The notes under the pieces: generated by a model
The model's database searches: none
The model's input: only the letters and a program-made list of their open reading frames with translations
Told to the model about the DNA's origin: nothing
Program-made: the position numbers and the translations under genes
Part shown: piece after piece, positions 38,752-47,911 of the stretch
Layout of the letters: every line of letters starts with the position of its first letter
Numbering within the stretch: the first letter of the stretch is position 1
NCBI RefSeq assembly: GCF_009766065.1
Contig: NZ_LMUE01000003.1
Coordinates: forward strand, 435,101 to 499,100
Reading direction: 5' to 3'
Source: Dyella sp. S184
GTDB lineage: Bacteria; Pseudomonadota; Gammaproteobacteria; Xanthomonadales; Rhodanobacteraceae
DNA: 64,000 bases

Positions 38752-40371
38752 TCAGCCTCGCTTCACCTGACAGATCCGCAGCCCGTTCGACTCGTCTTTT
38801 TCGTTGCGGTCGAGTTCGAGACTGCTCTGCACCGGCTCGCAATTGCTCATCTGCGCGCCGGGAAGAAACTGCTGAAGCAGATCCAGATCCACGCCCGCGT
38901 CGTTACGCAACAATGCGTAGATTGTGCCGTGATGACCCGCGATGCGTTCGCGGACAAGCGCATCCGGGCGATAGCCCCGAGCCTGCCGGTTGAACCAGGT
39001 CAGACCGATATACTGGCTGGTCTGCGCATCGGCAAGGAAAGGAATCACGTAAGCCGCCGGCTGCCCGACCACCAATACCAGGCTATTCCGTTCAATCGTC
39101 GGAGGATGCACGTCGAAGGTCATGCTGGCATAGGGCCCGCGGCCCCACCCCGGGTATCTGCCAAACACGAACAACAGCACCAGCAGGCCTGCCATGAGCC
39201 GCGTCGGCCAGCGACGCGACGTACCATCGGCCTGCTTGCTGGCCGGCAATGCCTGCAAGGCCATCATCAGCAACAGGCCGGATAGCACCTCCAGCGGCAC
39301 CGCATAGCGAAGAATCGAAAATAGGCCTAGCCACAAGACGTACCCCACCACCACGAATGCCACCAGCAGTCGCATCACCCGCGCACCTGCCAGCGGGTGG
39401 CTGCGCGTCAGCCAGGAAGTCACCACCAGGACAATCACCGAGAGCATTTCCAGGGCATAACGCCCATCTGCAGAGTTTTGCTCGGTAACCACGCCGTGAT
39501 TCATTTTTATCCAATAAAACGGATAAAACAGCCACTGGCCCAGATCACGCGGCATGAACAAGCGATCCGTATCGCTGACTGCCGGGCCCCAATTTGAATG
39601 GAACAGCTCGTTGAACATCGGGAACACTGGGTTCCCGGTAAGGCGATAGAGCTGCCAGCCCCACCAACCATAGACCAGCATGAAACCCAGCAACGCGCCG
39701 ACGGCATAGATCGGTGCCATTCGCCATGTGCTCGCACGCGCATCGAGGGCGACCAGCAACGCGAATCCCAGCGCTGGTGGATAGACCATCGCTGTAGGCT
39801 TCAGACCCACGGCCAAACCACACAAGAAACCTGCCAGCAACACGCGCCGTACCGGTTTTGATACCGGTGCAGATCCGCATAACGGCAGCAACAGATACAG
39901 CCCAAGCAGGATAAGCAGGGCCAACGGCACTTCATTGGAGCTCCTGCCCGCCTGCGACATCACCATGGTGCCAGTGGCGCCGATCAATACAGCCAGCAGA
40001 TCGATCGCGCCAAAGGGACGTTCGCGGACACCGGAAAGCCGTATGGCGATCTGCAGCAGCACGAAGACCAATCCGCCGTACCACAGCCCCTGCACCCCAG
40101 CGAGAAGATGCGGCAGATGCCGCAATGGGCCCATGCCCAACAGAAAATAAGGGAGGTCCGGCAGCGGATTGAAAAAACTCTGCATGCCCGCCGGGGCAAG
40201 ATCCAGCGCAAGCCGCCCATGCAGCAGTGCCCAGGGACTGTAGAGGTGATAGTTCTTCAGATCCCAGTCGTCGTCCTGCCCCCTGAGTACCGCATACAAC
40301 GCGCCCAGCAACATGCAGACAAGCCATGCTCGCTTGCCACTGAATCGTTTTATGTCAAGCGGGCGCGTCAC
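38752..40371 (-). CDS. polytopic membrane protein, probable GT-C glycosyltransferase
   Basis: A 539-residue protein with about ten membrane segments. After the first helix comes an acidic loop (GQDDDWDLKNYHLYSP) of the kind GT-C enzymes use to bind a polyprenyl-phosphate sugar; a soluble C-terminal part follows the last helix. The GTG at 40371 overlaps the stop of the upstream GT2 gene (GTGA). The pairing suggests that the GT2 enzyme makes a polyprenyl-phosphate sugar and this protein transfers it. No exact family was recognised. Composition is slightly more AT-rich than the core genes. Confidence 0.7.
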   Translation of the reverse strand: MTRPLDIKRFSGKRAWLVCMLLGALYAVLRGQDDDWDLKNYHLYSPWALLHGRLALDLAPAGMQSFFNPLPDLPYFLLGMGPLRHLPHLLAGVQGLWYGGLVFVLLQIAIRLSGVRERPFGAIDLLAVLIGATGTMVMSQAGRSSNEVPLALLILLGLYLLLPLCGSAPVSKPVRRVLLAGFLCGLAVGLKPTAMVYPPALGFALLVALDARASTWRMAPIYAVGALLGFMLVYGWWGWQLYRLTGNPVFPMFNELFHSNWGPAVSDTDRLFMPRDLGQWLFYPFYWIKMNHGVVTEQNSADGRYALEMLSVIVLVVTSWLTRSHPLAGARVMRLLVAFVVVGYVLWLGLFSILRYAVPLEVLSGLLLMMALQALPASKQADGTSRRWPTRLMAGLLVLLFVFGRYPGWGRGPYASMTFDVHPPTIERNSLVLVVGQPAAYVIPFLADAQTSQYIGLTWFNRQARGYRPDALVRERIAGHHGTIYALLRNDAGVDLDLLQQFLPGAQMSNCEPVQSSLELDRNEKDESNGLRICQVKRG

Positions 40372-41318
40372 GACTCACGGTCTTGTTCGCAAAAATGCGG
40401 ATGCCCCAGATAAGCCAGGTATTTCAGCTCGCGCCGCCCCAGGGTCACCGTGTCGAGCACCAGCCCGCAGACCAGGAACACGCCACCGAGAAGGCCCAGT
40501 GACGCACTCAGGATTGCCGTCGGAAACCTGGGTACCAGGCCTGTGGCCAGATAGGTCCCCAGCAACGGCACCACCAGCCCAATGGCAAGCAGGATGCACA
40601 GCGCGCAAGCAATCGAGAAGAATGCCAGTGGCCTGCCGTTCTTGGTCAGCTTGGCGATCGTCAGCAGGATGCGCCAGCCATCGCGCCAGGTATTGAGTTT
40701 GCTGTGGGAGCCAGCGGGACGCGCGCTGTAACGACTTGGCAGCTCCGCCACTGGCATGCGCAGCTCAAGCGCGTGTACTGCCAGTTCGGTCTCCGTTTCA
40801 AACCCCTGCGCATGAGCCGGAAACGACTTGACGTAACGGCGCGACATCACCCGGTAGCCGGAAAGCATATCGGTGAAACTGCTCCCGAAAATCCACCCAG
40901 TCAGGCCGGTGAGTAACCGATTGCCGAATTCGTGGCCCCGCCGATAGGCCATCTCATGGTCGGTTACACGGCTGCCCACCACCAAGTCGAGGCGATCGTC
41001 GAGCAAGCGCTGGATCATCGCCGGTGCGTCGCCGGCGTCATAAGTGGCATCGCCATCCACCATCAGGTAGATATCGGCATCAATGTCCGCAAACATGCGC
41101 CGTACCACGTGACCTTTGCCCTGCAACCACTCAGCTCGCACTTCGGCACCCGCTTCGCGGGCGATCTTGGCTGTGCCATCGGTCGAGTTGTTGTCATAGA
41201 CAACAATGCGCGCCTGCGGTAACTGCACCGCAAAATCATGCACCACCCTGGCGATTGCCACAGCCTCGTTGTAACAGGGGATCAGCACGACCACACGCGG
41301 TGTCGGAAGGATTTTCAT
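40368..41318 (-). CDS. family 2 glycosyltransferase, polyprenyl-phosphate type
   Basis: A 316-residue DPM1/GtrB-like enzyme. It has a GT-A domain with VVVLIPCYNEAVAIARV, the metal-binding DGDATYDAGD motif, and the EVRAEWLQGKGHVVRRMF and GYRVMSRRYVKSFP segments, then two C-terminal membrane helices. Such enzymes load a hexose onto undecaprenyl or dolichyl phosphate on the cytosolic face. The start at 41318 (MKILPTPRVVVL) fits the family; the frame continues 27 codons upstream. Coupled to the downstream GT-C-like gene. Confidence 0.88.
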   Translation of the reverse strand: MKILPTPRVVVLIPCYNEAVAIARVVHDFAVQLPQARIVVYDNNSTDGTAKIAREAGAEVRAEWLQGKGHVVRRMFADIDADIYLMVDGDATYDAGDAPAMIQRLLDDRLDLVVGSRVTDHEMAYRRGHEFGNRLLTGLTGWIFGSSFTDMLSGYRVMSRRYVKSFPAHAQGFETETELAVHALELRMPVAELPSRYSARPAGSHSKLNTWRDGWRILLTIAKLTKNGRPLAFFSIACALCILLAIGLVVPLLGTYLATGLVPRFPTAILSASLGLLGGVFLVCGLVLDTVTLGRRELKYLAYLGHPHFCEQDRES

Positions 41319-41425
41319 GGCGTTCGGTGGTCGCAGATGTAGTCGCCAGATTCTAGCCGTATCCTGCCGCCTTCTTCGCAACGGTGCACTTATACTCAAA
41401 CGACCCGGATGCCAGGATCCAACCC

Positions 41426-43066
41426 ATGGGATTCACGCAAGACGCTCCGCAGCTCGCCCAACCCTGGCACAGCGATCGTTTGCTGCATGCCCTGCTCGAT
41501 CGCACCTTGCCTGCCGAGCGCCGCGCCGCGCTGGATATCGATCTGGCCGCGCTTGGTGATTACGCGCAGATGGCGTGGCTGCGAGCTACGCATAGCATTC
41601 GCCGCAAACCGGCACTGACACGATGGGATGCCTGGGGGCAGCGGGTCGATCGCATCGAGCTGACCACGGCATGGCTGGAAGGCCCGCAACTCACCACTCG
41701 TCATGCGGTACTCGCCGCCGGCCACACCGACAGTGCACATGCGCGACTGGAAGAGTTCGCTCGCGTCTACCTGTATCACCTCGCCAGCGAGTTCTATACC
41801 TGTCCGCTGGCGATGACTGACGGCGCCGCCACCGCGATCAAGGCGGCCGGCAACCAGGCATTGATCGATCGCGCGCTGCCGCATTTCCTCAGCCGCGATG
41901 CTTCGGCCTTCTGGCTCAGCGGCCAGTGGATGACCGAAAACACCGGTGGCTCCGACGTCGGCCACACCGAAACCGTTGCGCGGCAGAATGCGAATGGCCA
42001 GTGGCGGCTGCATGGGCGCAAGTGGTTCAGCTCGGCGGTCGTCGGCGAGGCGGCACTAGCGCTGGCACGTCCCGAAGGCGCCGGATCGGGGACGGCGGCG
42101 CTGGCATTGTTCTATGTCGAGACGATGGACGGCGAGCAGCGCAAGCCCGAGCTGATCATCGACCGTCTGAAGGACAAGCTCGGCACGCATGAATTGCCCA
42201 CTGCGGAAATCCATCTCGACGGCCTGCCCGCGTGGCCACTGGGCGAGCTCGCCCACGGCGTGCGCCAGGTGGCGCCGATGCTCAACGTCACCCGCACCTG
42301 GAACGCGATCTGCGCCATCGCCAGCATGGCCCGCGCAATCAGCTTGGCACGCGATTACGCCACGCGGCGGCAGGCGTTTGGCCGTCCGTTGATCGAGCAG
42401 CCATTGCATGCGCAGACGCTGGCCGACATGCAGGCCGAGTTCGAGGGTGCGTTTGCGCTCGCATTCGAAGTCGCCCACTTGCTCGGTCGCGTCGAACATG
42501 GTGTTGCCGCGCCACACGAGGCAGCGCTTCTGCGCCTGCTCACGCCACTGGCCAAGCTGTGGACCGGCAAGCTGGCGGTGAAACTGTGCTCGGAAGCACT
42601 CGAATGTTTCGGTGGCGCCGGCTACATCGAAGACACTGGCCTGCCACAGCTGCTGCGCGATGCGCAGGTGTATGCGATCTGGGAAGGCACGACGAACGTG
42701 CTGTCGCTGGACAGCCTGCGTGCGTTGGCCGGCGACACCTTCGCCGCGTTGCGTACAGCCAGTGCCGCGTGGTTGGACGGCAACGACGACATGCATGCGG
42801 CCAGTGCGATCCGGCAGACGCTGGACGCCGCCGCCCGCTGGCTCGACCAGCACGCGGCCACGCGCGATACGCTGGAAGCCGGCGCACGCGGCCTCGCTAT
42901 CACCTTGGCGCGCTGTGCGAGTGCTGCGCTGCTGGCGCGTCAGGCAAGCTGGTCGAGCCTGCATGGCGATCAACGTCCGGCAGCAGCTCTGCAGCGCTTC
43001 GTCGGCCACGGCCTCAACCGGCTGGCGACACCGGATGCTGGCAATACTTCGTTGCTGCTTGGCTGA
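41426..43066 (+). CDS. acyl-CoA dehydrogenase, AidB-like
   Basis: A 546-residue flavoprotein of the AidB branch of acyl-CoA dehydrogenases, longer than the ordinary 380-residue enzymes. It has FAD-binding segments WMTENTGGSDVG and RKWFSSA, the C-terminal helical domain with CSEALECFGGAGYIEDTG, and IWEGTTNVLSLD. E. coli AidB binds DNA and is induced by alkylation damage; whether this homologue has dehydrogenase activity is not clear. The ATG at 41426 has AGGA nine bases upstream; an in-frame GTG at 41384 is less likely. A REPIN lies 11 bp downstream. Confidence 0.87.
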   Translation: MGFTQDAPQLAQPWHSDRLLHALLDRTLPAERRAALDIDLAALGDYAQMAWLRATHSIRRKPALTRWDAWGQRVDRIELTTAWLEGPQLTTRHAVLAAGHTDSAHARLEEFARVYLYHLASEFYTCPLAMTDGAATAIKAAGNQALIDRALPHFLSRDASAFWLSGQWMTENTGGSDVGHTETVARQNANGQWRLHGRKWFSSAVVGEAALALARPEGAGSGTAALALFYVETMDGEQRKPELIIDRLKDKLGTHELPTAEIHLDGLPAWPLGELAHGVRQVAPMLNVTRTWNAICAIASMARAISLARDYATRRQAFGRPLIEQPLHAQTLADMQAEFEGAFALAFEVAHLLGRVEHGVAAPHEAALLRLLTPLAKLWTGKLAVKLCSEALECFGGAGYIEDTGLPQLLRDAQVYAIWEGTTNVLSLDSLRALAGDTFAALRTASAAWLDGNDDMHAASAIRQTLDAAARWLDQHAATRDTLEAGARGLAITLARCASAALLARQASWSSLHGDQRPAAALQRFVGHGLNRLATPDAGNTSLLLG

Positions 43067-43077
43067 CGCCTTTCGGC

Positions 43078-43150
43078 AGGAGCGCACCCTGTGCGCGAAT
43101 GCTCTTGTTCACACCTTGGCAAAGAGCATTCGCGCACAGGGTGCGCTCCT
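43078..43150. repeat. REPIN (paired inverted REP elements)
   Basis: Two 29-base arms (43078-43106 and 43122-43150) are perfectly complementary and separated by 15 bases. Each arm has the AGGAGCGCACCCTGTGCGCG core with an internal stem, GCGCACCCTGTGCGC. This is the form of a REPIN spread by a RAYT transposase; no such transposase gene is in the window. It fills most of the gap between the AidB-like gene and the asparaginase homologue. Confidence 0.88.
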
Positions 43151-43200
43151 ATCGGCCCCGTACGGGCTAAAATGGCCCTTCCCCCTATTCGGCCACCCGC

Positions 43201-43692
43201 ATGCAGCATCTGACCATCGTCACCACCGGCGGCACCATCGACAAGATCTATTTCGACGACAAGTCGGACTACAAGATCGGTGCGCCGCAGATCGGCGAGA
43301 TCCTCGGCCAGCTCGGCGTGGCATTCCAGTTCGACGTAATTCCGATCCTGCGCAAGGACAGCCTGCACATGGGCGCCGAGGACCGTGCACTGGTGCGTTC
43401 GACGATCGAGGCGCAGCCGCATCGCCATGTGCTGGTCACCCACGGCACCGACACCATGGTCGAAACCGCACGCGAGCTGGCGCATATCGAAGGCAAGGTG
43501 ATCGTGCTGACCGGCGCGCTGAACCCGGCGCGTTTCCAGTGTTCCGATGCGGTGTTCAACATCGGCTGCGCGGTGGCTGCCGTGCAGACGCTGCCCAATG
43601 GCGTCTACATCACCATGAATGGCCGCGTGTGGGATCCGGCCAAGGTGCGCAAGAACCGCGACGCCAACCGCTTCGAGGAAGCCACCGGCTGA
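43201..43692 (+). CDS. single-domain asparaginase-family protein
   Basis: A 163-residue protein matching only the N-terminal domain of type I/II L-asparaginases. Both catalytic threonine motifs are present: TTGGTIDK (Thr12) and HGTDTM (81-86, Thr83-Asp84). Full enzymes have about 330 residues and complete the active site with the C-terminal domain of a partner subunit. The frame ends cleanly (RFEEATG, stop) with no remnant of the second domain downstream, so this is a genuine short form rather than a recent truncation. Function unknown. It is preceded by a REPIN. Confidence 0.82.
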   Translation: MQHLTIVTTGGTIDKIYFDDKSDYKIGAPQIGEILGQLGVAFQFDVIPILRKDSLHMGAEDRALVRSTIEAQPHRHVLVTHGTDTMVETARELAHIEGKVIVLTGALNPARFQCSDAVFNIGCAVAAVQTLPNGVYITMNGRVWDPAKVRKNRDANRFEEATG

Positions 43693-43728
43693 GCGGCTGC
43701 AAACGTATCGATGCCGGCCCAGCCGGCA

Positions 43729-44286
43729 TCACAGCATGCCGGTCTCGAGTTTGGCCGCGTCGGACATCATCGAGTGACTCCACGGTGGATCGAACACCAG
43801 ATCCACATCGGCCTCGGTGACCGTGGGAATCATCTCCAGCTTGGTGCGGGCGTCGTCCACCAGGATGTCGCCCATGCCGCAGCCGGGCGCAGTCAGCGTC
43901 AGTTTGACGTAAACCTTGCGCTCACCTGATTCGGTCTGTTCCAGGCTGAGGTCATAGACCAGCCCCAGCTCAACCACGTTGACCGGAATCTCCGGATCGA
44001 ACACGGTCCGCAGCTGGTCCCACGCCAGTTTCTCCACGTCCGCATCGGTGGCATCAGCAGCCACCTCGATCGGCGCAGGCGGTTCCTTGCCCAGCGCCTC
44101 GGCATCCTTGCCGGCGATGCGGAACAGGTTGCCCTCCACGTACACGGTGAAGCTGCCGCCAAGTGCCTGGGTGATGTAGCCGATCTGGCCCGCCGGCAGG
44201 CTCACCACCTCACCCTGCGGCACCATCACCGCTGCGCAGTCGCGCAACAGGGTGAAAGGTTCGCTGCTCAGACTGAAACCACTCAT
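43729..44286 (-). CDS. sufT: Fe-S cluster assembly protein SufT (MIP18/DUF59)
   Basis: A 185-residue protein. The first 70 residues are a SufT-specific extension; then comes a DUF59 domain with DPEIPVNVVELGLVYDL (98-114) and the cysteine loop TAPGCGMGD (Cys136). SufT aids Fe-S maturation. The start MSGFSLSSEPFTLLRDC at 44286 matches homologues; 15 upstream codons are not conserved. No other suf genes are nearby. Confidence 0.9.
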   Translation of the reverse strand: MSGFSLSSEPFTLLRDCAAVMVPQGEVVSLPAGQIGYITQALGGSFTVYVEGNLFRIAGKDAEALGKEPPAPIEVAADATDADVEKLAWDQLRTVFDPEIPVNVVELGLVYDLSLEQTESGERKVYVKLTLTAPGCGMGDILVDDARTKLEMIPTVTEADVDLVFDPPWSHSMMSDAAKLETGML

Positions 44287-44476
44287 GCGACTCGCCAATC
44301 CTGTATCTGCGGGCACGACCATGCGTCGCACCCAGGTTGTCTATTATGCCGCCCGCTGTCCGGGCACGCTTCTCCAAGATCAGGCCGGAACCACTGAAAT
44401 CAAGGATTCACGCCGCATGCCGGCTTCGGCCAGCGGCTTGTTGCACGTTATGATGGCCGCTTTGCCCGATGGATAA

Positions 44477-44941
44477 ATGCATGTTCCCAACCGTCCCGCC
44501 GTACGGTCGCCGATGAGCGCGCGCACCGTTTTGCTGTTTGTGTTCGCCCTGTTCATCGCCGTCATGCTGGGACTGGCCGCCGGCGCAACGTGGATGGTCG
44601 TGACGCTGTACCTGGGTCACCCGATGCCATGGCTGGCGCTGTTGTGCGGCGCGCTGCTGGCCTGGGCGATCCGGAACGGCGTGCGCGCGCCGGGCGGCGG
44701 TGCCGCAGTATTGGCTGCCGTCGCCACGGCGCTGGCGGCGATCTACGTCAACATGCTGATCGCTGCCGTGCAGATCGCCGGCAACATGGGCATGGGGCTG
44801 GTCGATGCCTTGCGCACGGCCGGCATCGGCCTGTTGTGGCAGCTGACGCGGTTGGCACTGGCGCCGGCAGACATCGTCTGGGCCTTGCTGGCCATGTTGC
44901 TGGCCGCATGGCTGGCCTGGCGTGCCCCGCGCAAGCGTTAA
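44477..44941 (+). CDS. small hydrophobic membrane protein, function unknown
   Basis: A 154-residue protein, very hydrophobic, with about four membrane helices and a basic C-terminus (WRAPRKR). Starts at the ATG at 44477 or, more simply, at the in-frame ATG at 44513 (MSARTVLLFVF), which begins directly with a helix. No family was recognised. It is divergent from sufT and converges on pntB 15 bp downstream. Confidence 0.65.
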   Translation: MHVPNRPAVRSPMSARTVLLFVFALFIAVMLGLAAGATWMVVTLYLGHPMPWLALLCGALLAWAIRNGVRAPGGGAAVLAAVATALAAIYVNMLIAAVQIAGNMGMGLVDALRTAGIGLLWQLTRLALAPADIVWALLAMLLAAWLAWRAPRKR

Positions 44942-44956
44942 GCGGCTGACGCCGGA

Positions 44957-46435
44957 TCAGGCGTCGACTGCCTTCAGCTCCGCCACCAGTTCTCCCACGG
45001 CCGCCTGGCCGTCGCCGTACAACATGCGCGTGTTGTCGGCGTAGAACAGCGCATTCTCGATGCCGGCAAAACCGGTACCCTTGCCGCGTTTGATCACGAT
45101 CACGTGCTTCGCCGCACTCACGTCGAGAATCGGCATGCCGTAGATCGGCGACGCCGGATCGGTCTTGGCCAGCGGATTGACCACGTCGTTCGCGCCGATC
45201 ACCAGCGCCACGTCAGTGGCCGGGAATTCCGGGTTGATGTCATCCATGTCGGCGATCAGGTCGTACGGTACACCGGCTTCGGCCAGCAGCACGTTCATGT
45301 GGCCCGGCATGCGGCCGGCCACCGGGTGGATCGCGAACTTCACCTTCACCCCGCGCTTGATCAGCAACTGGGCGAACTCCCACACCTTGTGCTGCGCCTG
45401 CGCCACCGCCAGGCCGTAACCGGGCACGATCACCACGCGCTCGGCGTAAGCCATCATCACCGCCGCATCGGCCGCGTCGATCGGTTTCTGCGCACCCTCG
45501 ATCGCCTGCGCTTCGCCACCGGCCGCACCGAAGCTGCCGAACAATACGTTGCCGATCGAGCGGTTCATCGCCTTGGCCATCAGCTGGGTCAGCAATGTGC
45601 CCGCCGCGCCCACCACCATGCCGGCAATGATCATTGCCTCGTTGCCCAGCACGAAACCCTCGAACGCCACCGCCAGTCCGGTGAACGCGTTGTACAGCGA
45701 GATCACCACCGGCATGTCGGCGCCGCCGATCGGCAGCGTCATCATCAGCCCGAACAGCAGCGCCAGCACGAAGAACGCCGCGATCAGCGGCAGGCTGGCA
45801 TGACCACAGGCCAACAGGATGCCGATCACCACCGCCGCTGCCAGCAACAGCAGATTGACCACGCGCTGGCCGGGGAAAACGAAGCGCTTGTCCAGCCAGC
45901 CCTGCAACTTGGCAAAGGCGATCAGCGAACCGGAGAAACTCACCGCGCCGATCAGTGCACCGAGCACGCCCAGCGCCAGTTCGACCGGTGTCAGAGTGAC
46001 CAGGGCCGGTACCTGTGCCAACGCATTGATCGCCCAGCTCTCCGGCCGCAGCGGCGAGGTATCCGGAATGCCCGGCGGATGCAGGATCGCCAGCGTGCGC
46101 ACGTAGCCGATCAGCTCGACCGCGCCGATCGCCGCCGCCGCGCCGCCGCCCATGCCGTTGTACAGGGCCACCATCTGGGGCATCGCGGTCATCGCCACGC
46201 GCTTGCCGCTCCACCAGGCGGCACTGACGCCGATCAGCACGGCGGCGATGATCAGGCTGCGGTTGTGCATGTCCGGCAGGAAGAACGTGGCCAGCACGGC
46301 CAGCAGCATGCCGTAGCCCGCCCACACGATGCCGCCGCGCGCGGTACGCGGCGAACTCATGCGTTTCAGACCGAGGATGAACAGCAGTGCGGCAAGGAAA
46401 TAACAGCCCTTGATCAGGGTCGGCAGCCAGGTCAT
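44957..46435 (-). CDS. pntB: NAD(P) transhydrogenase subunit beta
   Basis: The 492-residue PntB. About eight or nine membrane helices form the proton channel, and a C-terminal NADP(H)-binding domain (from about 315) contains VPGYGLAVAQAQHKVWE, HPVAGRMPGHMNVLLAEAGV and VIGANDVVNP. The enzyme couples proton influx to NADPH formation. The ATG at 46435 overlaps the pntAb stop as TGATG. The catalytic alpha subunit is encoded 2 kb away beyond an opposite-strand sigma-factor module. Confidence 0.96.
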   Translation of the reverse strand: MTWLPTLIKGCYFLAALLFILGLKRMSSPRTARGGIVWAGYGMLLAVLATFFLPDMHNRSLIIAAVLIGVSAAWWSGKRVAMTAMPQMVALYNGMGGGAAAAIGAVELIGYVRTLAILHPPGIPDTSPLRPESWAINALAQVPALVTLTPVELALGVLGALIGAVSFSGSLIAFAKLQGWLDKRFVFPGQRVVNLLLLAAAVVIGILLACGHASLPLIAAFFVLALLFGLMMTLPIGGADMPVVISLYNAFTGLAVAFEGFVLGNEAMIIAGMVVGAAGTLLTQLMAKAMNRSIGNVLFGSFGAAGGEAQAIEGAQKPIDAADAAVMMAYAERVVIVPGYGLAVAQAQHKVWEFAQLLIKRGVKVKFAIHPVAGRMPGHMNVLLAEAGVPYDLIADMDDINPEFPATDVALVIGANDVVNPLAKTDPASPIYGMPILDVSAAKHVIVIKRGKGTGFAGIENALFYADNTRMLYGDGQAAVGELVAELKAVDA

Positions 46436-46740
46436 CACTTGGCCCCCTTGCCGGCGTCAGGCTTGCTGGACTTGAACATTTCCAGCATCCGCTCGGTTAC
46501 CACGTAGCCGCCAGCGGCGTTCCCGGCCCCCAGCAGGACGCCGATGAAGCCGATCGCGATCTCGAACGGCGTCTGCGCATGGCCTAGCGCAATCATCGCC
46601 CCAACCAGCACAATGCCGTGCACGAAGTTGGAACCGGACATCAAGGGCGTGTGCAGGATCACCGGCACCCGCGCGATGATTTCATAGCCGGTAAATGCGG
46701 CCAGCATGAAGATATACAGCGCCAGGAAACCGTCGATCAT
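46435..46740 (-). CDS. pntAb: NAD(P) transhydrogenase subunit alpha part 2 (membrane)
   Basis: A 101-residue protein with three membrane helices, matching the membrane part of PntA (HTPLMSGSNFVHGIVLVGAM segment). In this split form PntAa supplies the NAD(H) domain. Translationally coupled to pntB. Its promoter must lie within 46741-46889 or inside the sigma gene, because pntAa is not adjacent. Confidence 0.93.
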   Translation of the reverse strand: MIDGFLALYIFMLAAFTGYEIIARVPVILHTPLMSGSNFVHGIVLVGAMIALGHAQTPFEIAIGFIGVLLGAGNAAGGYVVTERMLEMFKSSKPDAGKGAK

Positions 46741-46889
46741 GACTCATCCCTTATGAGAGCCGCCCGCCAGGACGTTGTGTTTGCATCATACGGGTGCCGG
46801 TCAACCCGTGCGAGCCTGCCGCGTTGATCACGGGAGTCGAACCGCTGGAGCCTGAGGATGCGCCACCTGACGATGCGGAGGCTGCGGCC

Positions 46890-47477
46890 ATGAACAGCAT
46901 GGTCAGCACCCTCGACGCGGAACTGTTGCGCGAAGACGCACGCGCGACACCGGCTACGCTGGACGCATTCCTGGCGCAGGTGGAACGACGCGCCTTTCGC
47001 ATGGCCGAGCTGCAACTGCGCCATCGCGAGGACGCCATGGATGCGGTGCAGGACGCCATGCTCAGGCTGGTCAAGCATTACCGTGACAAACCCGCCACGG
47101 AATGGCCACCGCTGTTCTGGGGCATCCTGCGCCGGCGCATTGTCGATCTGCAGCGCCGCCGCAAAGTGCGCTCGATCGTGGTGGGCTGGCTCAGCGGGGG
47201 CCGCGATGACGACGGTGACGAGTTGCCCGCGTGGGAACCCGCCGACCAGGGTCCGGGCCCGCTCGACCGACTGCACGACGCGCAGTCGTATGCCGACATG
47301 GCCACCGCAGTCAGGCAGCTGCCACAGCGCCAGCGCGAGGCCTTCATGTTGCGCATGCTGGAAGGGCTGGACGTGGCGGAAACCGCGCTGGCCATGGGCT
47401 GCTCCGAAGGCAGCGTGAAAACCCATCTGTCACGCGCGATGCATCATCTGCGCGATCTACTGGAGGACTGGCGATGA
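46890..47477 (+). CDS. ECF-type RNA polymerase sigma factor
   Basis: A 195-residue sigma-70 family regulator. Region 2 (RHREDAMDAVQDAMLRLVKHY, then FWGILRRRIVDLQRRRKV) binds core and the -10 element. Region 4 (LPQRQREAFMLRMLEGL, then GCSEGSVKTHLSRAMHHLRDLL) is the -35-binding helix-turn-helix. The ATG at 46890 has GGAGG nine bases upstream; an in-frame GTG at 46794 would add 32 acidic residues. Its stop overlaps the next gene (ATGA), the common sigma/anti-sigma layout. It lies between pntAb and pntAa on the opposite strand. Confidence 0.88.
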   Translation: MNSMVSTLDAELLREDARATPATLDAFLAQVERRAFRMAELQLRHREDAMDAVQDAMLRLVKHYRDKPATEWPPLFWGILRRRIVDLQRRRKVRSIVVGWLSGGRDDDGDELPAWEPADQGPGPLDRLHDAQSYADMATAVRQLPQRQREAFMLRMLEGLDVAETALAMGCSEGSVKTHLSRAMHHLRDLLEDWR

Positions 47478-47908
47478 CCTCGTCCGATAAAAACCGGTCT
47501 GACAACCGGCACAACAAACCACTCGAACAACGCGCCCGCGAGCTCTATCACGAGGCCGCCCAGCGCATCGACCCCGTCACTGCCGGTCGGCTGCGCGCGG
47601 CGCGGCGACACGCGCTGGCTGCCGCCCAGGCGCCGCAGCACCATACCGCCCGCTGGCTGATTCCGACCGGCGCATTCGCAGCGATCGCACTGGCTGCCTT
47701 GATGGTATGGCAGCCGTTGCCGCGCCACGGCGCGGCGCCAGCGGACCAGGCCATCAATACGCCCGAGCAAAGCGCCGAAGTGGACAACGAGCTGCCGCCT
47801 GATGCCGACAAGACCGATCCGAACCTCTACCAGAATCTGGATTTCTATGGCTGGCTGGCTGCCAACAACAGTCAGAACGATCAGAACAGTCAGTCGGCAA
47901 ATCGCTGA
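47474..47908 (+). CDS. putative anti-sigma factor, single membrane helix
   Basis: A 144-residue protein with a polar helical cytosolic N-terminus of about 60 residues (LEQRARELYHEAAQRIDPVTAGRL), one membrane helix (about 67-85) and an acidic outer segment ending in an Asn/Gln-rich tail. Overlap with the sigma gene and this topology suggest a membrane anti-sigma factor. It lacks a zinc-binding HxxxCxxC motif, so it is not a ZAS-type anti-sigma. Role inferred from context only. Confidence 0.6.
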   Translation: MTSSDKNRSDNRHNKPLEQRARELYHEAAQRIDPVTAGRLRAARRHALAAAQAPQHHTARWLIPTGAFAAIALAALMVWQPLPRHGAAPADQAINTPEQSAEVDNELPPDADKTDPNLYQNLDFYGWLAANNSQNDQNSQSANR

Positions 47909-47911
47909 GAC

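Noticed and set aside
43201..43692. Asparaginase gene as a pseudogene truncated by the REPIN
   Set aside because: The REPIN lies upstream, not at the 3' end, and the frame ends cleanly with no second-domain remnant downstream.
45104..46507. A 467-codon plus-strand open frame opposite pntB and pntAb
   Set aside because: Composition is typical antisense (Arg, His, Gln, Asp) and PntB is certain.
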